From: Nanogingivalis sp963545035
GTDB taxonomy: Bacteria; Patescibacteriota; Saccharimonadia; Saccharimonadales; Saccharimonadaceae
Assembly (NCBI GenBank): GCA_963545035.1
Contig: CAUUHU010000016.1
Span: 1 to 14,765 of the forward strand
Length of the DNA: 14,765 bases
Direction: 5' to 3'
Made by a program: the position numbers and the translations under genes. The notes under the pieces were generated by a model. The model saw only the letters and a program-made list of their open reading frames with translations, searched no databases and was not told where the DNA came from. Below are positions 1-4,887 of this stretch, in pieces (the first letter of the stretch is position 1; every line of letters begins with the position of its first letter).

Positions 1-17
1 ACTTTGTCTTCTTCCAT
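1..17 (-). CDS. 5' end of a divergent gene, cut by the window edge
   Basis: Only the first five codons and two bases are inside the window, reading M-E-E-D-K on the minus strand from the ATG at 17-15. The product cannot be identified. The call rests on the promoter just upstream (-35 TTGAAA at 53-48, 17-bp spacer, -10 TAAAAT at 30-25), whose expected transcription start at about 18 lies one base before this ATG. That would give a leaderless mRNA, as for several other genes here. A start further inside the missing sequence cannot be excluded. Confidence 0.45.
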
Positions 18-24
18 TAATCTA

Positions 25-53
25 ATTTTATCACAAGCACTTTATTTTTTCAA
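25..53 (-). promoter_or_regulatory. Sigma70-type promoter of the truncated left-edge gene
   Basis: The minus strand reads TTGAAA (53-48), a 17-bp spacer and TAAAAT (30-25). The predicted +1 is near 18, beside the ATG at 17. It lies back to back with the promoter region of the gene at 117. Confidence 0.6.
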
Positions 54-60
54 TAAAAAA

Positions 61-69
61 TGTTAAAAT
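61..69 (+). promoter_or_regulatory. Extended -10 promoter of the 116-aa gene
   Basis: TGTTAAAAT is a TGn-extended -10 element with TAAAAT at 64-69. No good -35 box is visible, as is common for extended -10 promoters. The predicted +1 is about 76, giving a 41-nt leader. The leader begins with a small hairpin (TCGC 77-80, loop TTA, GCGA 84-87), which could protect the 5' end, and carries GAGG before the start codon. Confidence 0.5.
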
Positions 70-116
70 ATCGGCATCGCTTAGCGAAAATATTTTTAGA
101 AATCGAGGTCTTTAAA

Positions 117-467
117 ATGACTAGTACTTTAAAAAATATATTAGAACAAACCGTGTTGGGTTGTCAAAATGTTAAACGCCTTCCATCTAATAAGAGCTGG
201 GATTCTTCTTTCAGCATCAATAATAACTTTATTGTCGAAATTAGTAGGGTTTCGACAAATAGATCTGTTATTAACGTTTATAATTTTAACGATTTTCAAA
301 ATCAAGCCCTTTCAAAAAAAATAACGATAGAGTTTGAAAGAGCCAAACTTGAAGACCAATGCGCGTTCAATATAAACACAAAAAATGCCTCACAAGAAGC
401 GGAAAATTACGCCTATGAAATTATTGGGCGAGTTCTAGATCGCTTTAAAGGTAATAAAATCACTTAA
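117..467 (+). CDS. Hypothetical 116-aa protein
   Basis: This protein is not recognised. It is small, soluble and mixed in charge, with no signal peptide, membrane span or known motif. An Asn/Ser-rich middle is followed by an acidic, helix-prone C-terminus. The start is set at 117 because GAGG (105-108) lies 8 nt upstream and the predicted transcription start is about 76. An in-frame ATG at 60 lies inside the promoter element and is rejected. The gene stands alone: a hairpin terminator follows directly, and a methyltransferase gene with its own promoter begins 53 bp later. Codon use resembles the neighbours. It is probably a genuine lineage-specific gene, because start signal, terminator and frame agree, but no function can be given. 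Confidence 0.7.
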   Translation: MTSTLKNILEQTVLGCQNVKRLPSNKSWDSSFSINNNFIVEISRVSTNRSVINVYNFNDFQNQALSKKITIEFERAKLEDQCAFNINTKNASQEAENYAYEIIGRVLDRFKGNKIT

Positions 468-470
468 TTT

Positions 471-495
471 GAGCCTTCGGGCTCTTTTTATTTTT
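471..495 (+). terminator. Intrinsic terminator with a UUCG tetraloop
   Basis: GAGCC (471-475) pairs with GGCTC (480-484) around a TTCG loop, a very stable tetraloop, and is followed by a T-rich tract to 495. It ends the 116-aa gene, whose stop codon is at 465-467. Confidence 0.85.
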
Positions 496-504
496 AAAAA
501 AATT

Positions 505-513
505 TGATAAAAT
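505..513 (+). promoter_or_regulatory. Extended -10 promoter of the SpoU methyltransferase
   Basis: TGATAAAAT gives a TGn-extended -10 box (TAAAAT at 508-513). The -35 region is only T-rich. The predicted +1 is about 520, one base before the ATG at 521, and there is no Shine-Dalgarno, so the mRNA is probably leaderless. Confidence 0.5.
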
Positions 514-520
514 TAATATA

Positions 521-1078
521 ATGAAAAACCCAAACTCTCTTGAAAACCGTAATCGCATACAAAATCGCGAAATAGTCGTTTTAGCACACAATATTCGTTC
601 AACACACAATATTGGAGCAATCTTACGCACTTGTGAAGGATTTGGCATTTCGAAAATTATTTTTAGCGGCTATTCACCTTTTCCAATTCTGCCAGACGAA
701 AATTTTAAAAAAACCAACCGCCTACCTCATATTGCGCAAAAATTAGACACCCAAATACACAAGACCGCACTCGGTGCAGAAAAAATCGTACCCACAGAAA
801 TTTCTGACAATATTTTCGATACAATTCAAAATCTTAAAAAACAAAATTTTGAAATATTTGCACTCGAACAGAGCAAAAAATCAATTTTTTTAAAAGATTT
901 TTCGGCCCCAAAAAATACTAAAATAGCTTTACTTTTAGGTGAAGAAGTTGATGGTATCTCAGAAAAATTGATTGACCTGTGCGATAAAACTCTTGAAATC
1001 CCGATGTTTGGCAAAAAAGAAAGCTTCAACGTGTCGGTTGCTACAGGGATTGCTCTCTATAAAATTGCCTGTGAATGA
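521..1078 (+). CDS. SpoU/TrmH-family RNA 2'-O-ribose methyltransferase
   Basis: This protein is predicted to transfer a methyl group from S-adenosylmethionine to a ribose 2'-OH in tRNA or rRNA in the cytoplasm. All three SPOUT motifs are present in its 185 aa. Motif 1 is N-IRSTHNIGAILRTCEGFG near residues 24-42, with the catalytic-type Arg. Motif 2 is LLLGEEVDGIS around 137-147. Motif 3, near the C-terminus, contains IPMFGKKESFNVSVATGIAL, which forms the knotted AdoMet site. No N-terminal substrate-binding domain is present, so it is a minimal catalytic domain and the target nucleotide (for example tRNA G18 or a 23S position) cannot be told. No Shine-Dalgarno is seen and the promoter points to a leaderless transcript. 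The gene ends in TGA, the only TGA stop in the window. Its last 22 bp overlap the end of the convergent Nudix gene. Confidence 0.9.
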   Translation: MKNPNSLENRNRIQNREIVVLAHNIRSTHNIGAILRTCEGFGISKIIFSGYSPFPILPDENFKKTNRLPHIAQKLDTQIHKTALGAEKIVPTEISDNIFDTIQNLKKQNFEIFALEQSKKSIFLKDFSAPKNTKIALLLGEEVDGISEKLIDLCDKTLEIPMFGKKESFNVSVATGIALYKIACE

Positions 1079-1611
1079 TTGTTCTTTATCTTTTCTTGCG
1101 CGTCTTTAATGATCCTTAAAGAAAACTCCAAAGAATCCATAAAATCATCTGGATTTTCTCGGATCATCTCTTTAAACTCAGCAAGATTTACAAGCTTAAC
1201 TTCCGCAACCTCATTATGTAAAATAGCTAAATCTTCAATATTAAAATTAACTTTAGCCGCAAAAAACTGTATAAATCTACGCTTATTCTCTTTGGTATGA
1301 ATAAAAACTTTTTCAACCTCAATAAAATCATGCGGCTTCAGATTTAAACCGATCTCTTCGATAGTTTCTCGATAGATTGCATCTAAGTAACTTTCACTAA
1401 TTTGGACATGGCCAGCAGATGCTGAAAACTGCCACCTTCCCGCAAAAGTTTTTTTCGAAAAAGCTCGACGCTGAATTAAGAATTCATCATTTTCGTTAAA
1501 TAAAATCAACGATACAACTCTATAAATTCTGCCAGTCTTTTTGTCAAAAACAGATTTGTCAATCTCGTCAATAATTTCATCCCGTTCATTAACGATTGGT
1601 AAAATTTCCAC
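1057..1611 (-). CDS. Nudix hydrolase, isopentenyl-diphosphate-isomerase-like family
   Basis: This 184-aa protein has a complete Nudix box, G67-x5-E-x7-R81-E82-x2-E85-E86-x-G88, the Mg-binding helix that cleaves nucleoside-diphosphate-linked compounds. The N-terminal part (IVNERDEIIDE, then FLIQRRAFSKKTFAGRW) follows the subgroup that includes type I isopentenyl-diphosphate isomerase. However, the isomerase active-site Cys motif just before the Nudix box is absent: the sequence there is WQFSASAGHV. A hydrolase on an unknown substrate is therefore more likely. The start is GTG at 1611, with GAGG at 1622-1619 inside the end of the upstream MurF-like gene. The gap to that gene is 2 nt, so the two are probably translationally coupled in one operon. 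The 3' end overlaps the convergent methyltransferase gene by 22 bp and no terminator is visible. Confidence 0.88.
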   Translation of the reverse strand: MEILPIVNERDEIIDEIDKSVFDKKTGRIYRVVSLILFNENDEFLIQRRAFSKKTFAGRWQFSASAGHVQISESYLDAIYRETIEEIGLNLKPHDFIEVEKVFIHTKENKRRFIQFFAAKVNFNIEDLAILHNEVAEVKLVNLAEFKEMIRENPDDFMDSLEFSLRIIKDAQEKIKNNHSQAIL

Positions 1612-1613
1612 CG

Positions 1614-2921
1614 CTAAACCTCATCATCAGCGATTTCAGCAAAACTTGCAAAAAAATCATGCTTAATCTTCTTCCAATTCTTATCTTGCCGAACAAGCCA
1701 TTTTTCATCTTCCTGATTTCTAAGAAGCATTTTTGTCGTCTCTTCGAGATAAACATCTCCCTGAGACCCTTTCAATAAGATTAAAGCACCTTTCTCCATA
1801 ATCTTACGAACAAATATACCCGCATCAATAGCATTTTTCGCTTCATAGACCTGGCACCCACGTAAACGAGCGGCTGGAGCCAAATATTTATTAGCTTGCT
1901 CACCAACAGTAACAACCCAAGAGAGCTCAACGCCGTCAAGCATCTCTCCAATCCTTTGATGCTCCATCGCGGAAGATTCACCAAGCTCATTCATACTGCC
2001 AATAACCGCAATCTTTGAAGGAGCAGAAAGCGCATAGAGAGTCTGAATTGCCGCCGATAACGCCGCAGGACTCGAATTATAAGTATCATCAATCAACACA
2101 GAGTCTTCTAAACCTCGCATAAAATTCATTCGGCCAGGCACAGGCTTTAGGTTCGCTAGACCGTTTACGATTTCTTGCGGATTCAATCCCAATTTAATAG
2201 CAACAGCAACAGCACCCGTTATTGGTCTTAAGGAGTGCTCTCCAAAAACTTTTGCCCGAACGGGTATCTCGCCAAATTCTGGAGTTTGAATCTTACCGCT
2301 AAACCCCTCAAGAAGTGAAAAATCATTAGGAATAAAATTGTAGTTAGCTCCACCATTTGAGCTGTAAGTAGAAAAATTAGAATTCCTGAGATACTTTAAA
2401 AACTCACTATTAATATCATCTTGGTTTAAAATTGCAATCTTCGCATAAGTTGCAGCATCAAGTTCTTCTTGAGCTACCGCATCAATCGTACCAAAAAACT
2501 CCATATGTTCAGGGGCAACAGATGTAATTATTGAAATATCAGCAAAAAGATAAGTTCCAAACCGAGCAATATCACCAGGATGATCAGTTCCAAGTTCTTG
2601 AATAATCACCTCAGGTTCACTACTAGCTGGGGACTTGATTCGCTTTCGAGCAGCTTTAAAAACCTTATGCCATTGCCAAAAATTTCTTGGATTTCCGGGA
2701 AAATTTATACCTAAAATAGCAAGAGGAGCACTTAAATGCGTATTATGATTACCCTCATGTAAGCGCACTCGGTATTTCTGACTTAAAATAGTGGCGATAG
2801 CTAACTTCGTGCTCGTCTTTCCAACCGATCCAGCAACTGTAACCAATTTAATATCTGGGTGTTCTTCAAAATATCTTCGAACATATTTTTCAAGTTTTGT
2901 CTGAATTCCTTTTTTAAACAT
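1614..2921 (-). CDS. Mur ligase family protein, MurF-like, without the N-terminal UDP-binding domain
   Basis: This is an ATP-dependent amide-bond ligase of the Mur family; the MurF pattern suggests it adds D-Ala-D-Ala to a UDP-MurNAc peptide. The P-loop GSVGKTS lies at residues 31-37. Further family motifs are EGNHNTHLSAPLAIL, QELGTDHPGDIA, SVAPEHMEFFGT, a PVPGRMN segment, DDTYNSSPAALSAAI (MurF-type) and LLKGSQGDVYLEE in the C-terminal domain. Only about 25 residues precede the P-loop, whereas typical MurF has a full substrate-binding domain there. About 35 extra charged residues follow the last recognisable Mur segment. The start codon at 2921 sits 5 nt from the predicted transcription start. 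The gene is first in an operon with the Nudix gene. The substrate could differ from classical MurF, for example a cyanophycin-synthetase-like or MurT-like role, but the motifs fit MurF best. Confidence 0.85.
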   Translation of the reverse strand: MFKKGIQTKLEKYVRRYFEEHPDIKLVTVAGSVGKTSTKLAIATILSQKYRVRLHEGNHNTHLSAPLAILGINFPGNPRNFWQWHKVFKAARKRIKSPASSEPEVIIQELGTDHPGDIARFGTYLFADISIITSVAPEHMEFFGTIDAVAQEELDAATYAKIAILNQDDINSEFLKYLRNSNFSTYSSNGGANYNFIPNDFSLLEGFSGKIQTPEFGEIPVRAKVFGEHSLRPITGAVAVAIKLGLNPQEIVNGLANLKPVPGRMNFMRGLEDSVLIDDTYNSSPAALSAAIQTLYALSAPSKIAVIGSMNELGESSAMEHQRIGEMLDGVELSWVVTVGEQANKYLAPAARLRGCQVYEAKNAIDAGIFVRKIMEKGALILLKGSQGDVYLEETTKMLLRNQEDEKWLVRQDKNWKKIKHDFFASFAEIADDEV

Positions 2922-2932
2922 AATCTTCTTTT

Positions 2933-2961
2933 ATTATAATACAAAATCACTACTTTTTCAA
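2933..2961 (-). promoter_or_regulatory. Promoter of the murF-like/Nudix operon
   Basis: The minus strand reads TTGAAA (2961-2956), a 17-bp spacer and TATAAT (2938-2933), with +1 at about 2926, 5 nt before the ATG. The -35 box covers the loop of the upstream terminator hairpin (2944-2971), so terminator and promoter share the same bases. Confidence 0.7.
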
Positions 2962-3078
2962 GCAGTGATTTATTTGTTGATGTGTGCCCACCCTGGGCGG
3001 TTTTTGTTATTTTATTTTTATTTATAAGTGTTATTTAGGGGAGAAAACAAACATCGCCCTTGATAACACATCAACTAC
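2940..3078 (-). ncRNA. Putative structured small RNA (about 135-140 nt), not recognised
   Basis: This intergenic stretch has all the parts of a small RNA gene on the minus strand. A near-consensus promoter (3113-3085) predicts a start at about 3078. Two bases later begins a long fold. P1 pairs 3075-3066 (GTTGATGTGT) with 2985-2976 (ACACATCAAC), 10 of 10. An internal loop follows, with 6 nt on one side and 9 nt on the other. P2 pairs 3059-3046 with 3008-2995: 12 Watson-Crick pairs, one G-U and one mismatch. The apical loop is A/T-rich and 37 nt long. A terminator hairpin at 2971-2944 follows four bases after P1. The internal-loop strand can instead form GCCCA-GGG-TGGGC (2998-2986), which competes with the base of P2. 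A long hairpin with a central bubble and an alternative hairpin recalls 6S RNA, but it is shorter than usual and I cannot assign it. It might also act as a leader of the downstream murF-like operon. Confidence 0.6.
2944..2971 (-). terminator. Terminator hairpin with a GAAA tetraloop, 3' end of the putative small RNA
   Basis: On the minus strand a 12-bp stem (2971-2960 with 2955-2944, one G-T wobble) closes a GAAA loop at 2959-2956. Its lower stem ends in TTT and is followed by a broken T tract (TGTATT). The T tract is weaker than in the other terminators here, so read-through into the murF-like gene is possible. Confidence 0.65.
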
Positions 3079-3084
3079 ACTCAC

Positions 3085-3113
3085 ATCTTATCAAAATAGT
3101 TATGCTTTGTCAA
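3085..3113 (-). promoter_or_regulatory. Near-consensus promoter of the putative small RNA
   Basis: The minus strand reads TTGACA (3113-3108), a 17-bp spacer and TAAGAT (3090-3085), with TGA directly before the -10 box giving a TGn extension. It has the only perfect -35 consensus in the window. It starts 5 bp after the stop codon of the histidine phosphatase gene and faces no annotated start codon at a normal distance. Confidence 0.75.
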
Positions 3114-3117
3114 TAGT

Positions 3118-3930
3118 TTATTTTAAAAAAGGTTCATTTTCTCTAATTTGATCCTTTAGCTCGCTATTAGAGAAATCTCTTCGAACATCGAACTCTTCCC
3201 AATTGCTATATTTTCCATCAGCTTCGCCTAGATTTAAAACCCTTCGCCAAGAAAAAATCTCACGAACATCGCTAGCATCTAGCGGATTAACCCTCGAATA
3301 TTCAATTGCACCGAGATTAGGGATATCATAAATATACCTTTTTGACATATCGTTCCATTTTTCCGGTAAAAGACCCTCTATCAGGTAGCATGCCGATTGA
3401 ATTAATTGTTTATGAGCAACAATAAGCACATTCTGGTTTGAATCTTCTTTTTTTAGCCTATCCGTAAAAGTTCGAAACCTTACATAAACATCAAAAATAC
3501 TTTCGCCACCATCAAGACGCATATAAAACGGGTCATTGTATAGATATTTAACAGATAGAGGAAAATTATTAAGTCGCTCATTAACACTGACGCGACCATA
3601 AATACCCCAATTTCGCTCAGCTAGTAAATCATCGATTTTCCAAAAATATTGATTTTCGCCGCTTAAAATTACAGCCGTTTCCCTGGCACGAATAAAAGGT
3701 GATGAATACTTCGAATCAAAAAAATCTAAACTTCCATAAATTTTTGCAAGCTCTCTTTCAGCTTTTATAGCCTGTTCTTTACCTTCCGGCGAAAGACGCT
3801 GTCGCCAATCCGCACGCGTCTCGACTTTTTCCTCCAAGTCGATCTTCCTACCAAGTTTTTGCGCGTGCTGAACGATATTTGCTTCGCTTTGCCCGTGTCG
3901 AATCATTACAAGTCGTAGTGGATTCGCCAT
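3118..3930 (-). CDS. Histidine phosphatase superfamily protein (phosphoglycerate-mutase-like)
   Basis: This 270-aa cytoplasmic protein uses a phospho-histidine intermediate to hydrolyse or transfer phosphate. The catalytic signature is LVMIRHGQSEAN with R11-H12. A second Arg cluster (SPFIRARETA, residues 78-87) binds phosphate, E105 in LLAERNWG is the likely acid/base, and H173 in VLIVAHKQLIQ is the second His. DGGESIFDVYVRF (140-152) is a further family block. Around H173 the usual HGG is HKQ. The extra C-terminal 60 residues are charged and unassigned. The substrate is uncertain: glycolytic phosphoglycerate mutase, a broad phosphatase or a sugar-phosphate phosphatase are all possible. An AAGGA-type Shine-Dalgarno precedes the ATG by about 5 nt, behind a leader of roughly 37 nt. 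No terminator of its own is seen, so transcripts may run on into the small RNA locus. Confidence 0.87.
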   Translation of the reverse strand: MANPLRLVMIRHGQSEANIVQHAQKLGRKIDLEEKVETRADWRQRLSPEGKEQAIKAERELAKIYGSLDFFDSKYSSPFIRARETAVILSGENQYFWKIDDLLAERNWGIYGRVSVNERLNNFPLSVKYLYNDPFYMRLDGGESIFDVYVRFRTFTDRLKKEDSNQNVLIVAHKQLIQSACYLIEGLLPEKWNDMSKRYIYDIPNLGAIEYSRVNPLDASDVREIFSWRRVLNLGEADGKYSNWEEFDVRRDFSNSELKDQIRENEPFLK

Positions 3931-3973
3931 TTCTTCCTTTCTTTTTATTTAAAATTCTTATGCTTTATCTAAA

Positions 3974-4002
3974 ATTATATCATATTTTAAACTTTTTCGA
4001 AA
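3974..4002 (-). promoter_or_regulatory. Extended -10 promoter of the histidine phosphatase gene
   Basis: The minus strand has TGATATAAT, a TGn-extended consensus -10 (TATAAT at 3979-3974), with a poor -35 (TTTCGA, 4002-3997). The predicted leader of about 37 nt contains the Shine-Dalgarno. Confidence 0.6.
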
Positions 4003-4028
4003 GCAATGTTTTATTTAATCCTAAAAAA

Positions 4029-4037
4029 TGCTATAAT
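4029..4037 (+). promoter_or_regulatory. Extended -10 promoter of the alpha/beta hydrolase gene
   Basis: TGCTATAAT is a full extended -10 (TATAAT at 4032-4037) without a clear -35. The predicted +1 falls on the A of the ATG at 4044, so the mRNA should be leaderless. Confidence 0.65.
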
Positions 4038-4043
4038 TTATTA

Positions 4044-4859
4044 ATGAATTTAAAAGATTGGCGGAAAAATCTTAAACATATTTTTGTTAATATTGATAAA
4101 AATAAAATTTCAACCTATCAAAATATCCAAAAAAATAAACCAACTGCAGTACTTTTTCATGGTTTTGGCGGAAACTACTTCGGCTTAACTCCTTTAGGAT
4201 TTGAACTTTCAAAAAAATATTCGATTATCATCTGTGAGCTGCCTGCACACGGCAAGAGTTCGCTTGACACTTTCGAAAAAATTGAAGATTTTCAAAAATT
4301 CTATACAAAACTGATCGATAAACTAAATAAACATAACACGATAAGTCTTATTGTAGCACACTCATTTAGCTGCTATTTTGTTAGCGATTCAAAGATTTCA
4401 AAAAAAATTCCAACAGTCCTTATAAACCCCGTTTTCAGCCCAAGCTCATCTTTTCTAACTGGTATGAAAGCTTGTTCTAATTCAAAAACTGTTATGATTT
4501 TGTCAAACCTACCGATATTATCACCGATTAAAGTCGCCTTAATTCAAAAAAAATGGTCACACGAAGCCCTTAAAAATGTTTTTCAGAATATGTTTTTTTG
4601 TCAGCACTCGCCTAAAAGACTATTATCTCAGAAAAAAACCATCCCGATAGCATTGAATGGTAATAATTTTTCTAATAAGAATTTTGTTAAAATTGCCTTT
4701 ATCGGAAAAAATGATTCAACCGTTGAACCTTTTTGTGAAAAAAAATTTAAAGAAGTTTTTCCAATAGCAATATCAAAAATTATACCAAAAACCGGTCACT
4801 TACTACCTATGGAAAGTCCTAAAGATATTGCTGAAATAATCCTTGAGACTATAAAATAA
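4044..4859 (+). CDS. Alpha/beta hydrolase
   Basis: This 271-aa protein has an alpha/beta-hydrolase fold. HGFGG (residues 39-43) is the oxyanion-hole strand loop. The nucleophile elbow is AHSFS with Ser107, in place of the commoner GxSxG. D224 in IGKNDSTV and H252 in KTGHLLPMESP complete the triad, and ELPAHGKS (65-72) is another family block. There is no signal peptide, so it is cytoplasmic, and the substrate is unknown (ester, thioester or C-C bond cleavage are all known in the family). The start at 4044 is chosen because the frame upstream runs through the promoter and into the divergent gene, and the predicted transcript starts on this ATG. Its TAA stop lies inside the stem of the shared bidirectional terminator. 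It is transcribed alone, divergent from the histidine phosphatase. Confidence 0.85.
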   Translation: MNLKDWRKNLKHIFVNIDKNKISTYQNIQKNKPTAVLFHGFGGNYFGLTPLGFELSKKYSIIICELPAHGKSSLDTFEKIEDFQKFYTKLIDKLNKHNTISLIVAHSFSCYFVSDSKISKKIPTVLINPVFSPSSSFLTGMKACSNSKTVMILSNLPILSPIKVALIQKKWSHEALKNVFQNMFFCQHSPKRLLSQKKTIPIALNGNNFSNKNFVKIAFIGKNDSTVEPFCEKKFKEVFPIAISKIIPKTGHLLPMESPKDIAEIILETIK

Positions 4860-4887
4860 AGCCCGACACATGCCGAGCTTTATTTTT
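4855..4887. terminator. Bidirectional terminator between the convergent hydrolase and gltX genes
   Basis: AATAAAGC (4855-4862) pairs with GCTTTATT (4877-4884), with two further C-G pairs inside around a loop. T runs follow on both strands. The hydrolase stop codon (4857-4859) lies in one arm and the gltX stop (4888-4886) abuts the other, so the 26-bp gap is almost all terminator. Confidence 0.8.

Noticed and set aside
60..116. Upstream ATG at 60 extending the 116-aa protein by 19 residues.
   Set aside because: It lies inside the extended -10 element and has no ribosome binding site, while the ATG at 117 has GAGG at 8 nt.
1076..1078. Possible recoding of TGA (as in Gracilibacteria or Absconditabacteria).
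   Set aside because: TGA serves as the stop of the methyltransferase at the expected family length, and no other gene has an in-frame TGA.
2986..2998. On the minus strand AGGGTGG at 2994-2988 resembles the start of the T-box motif of tRNA-sensing leaders.
   Set aside because: Only the first seven bases match. The following ACCGCG is absent, there is no downstream CCCT partner in the terminator and no Stem I pattern, and part of the motif is better explained by the GCCCA/TGGGC hairpin.
3038..3062. GGGCGATG followed by CTCCCC recalled the start of a fluoride riboswitch.
   Set aside because: The required nearby GCCC partner and the CTGATG segment are missing, and the bases pair in the longer P2 stem.
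3879..4043. 55-residue N-terminal extension of the alpha/beta hydrolase, hydrophobic enough to suggest a signal peptide.
   Set aside because: It runs antisense through the divergent gene and through both promoters; the extended -10 box at 4029-4037 places the transcript start on the ATG at 4044.
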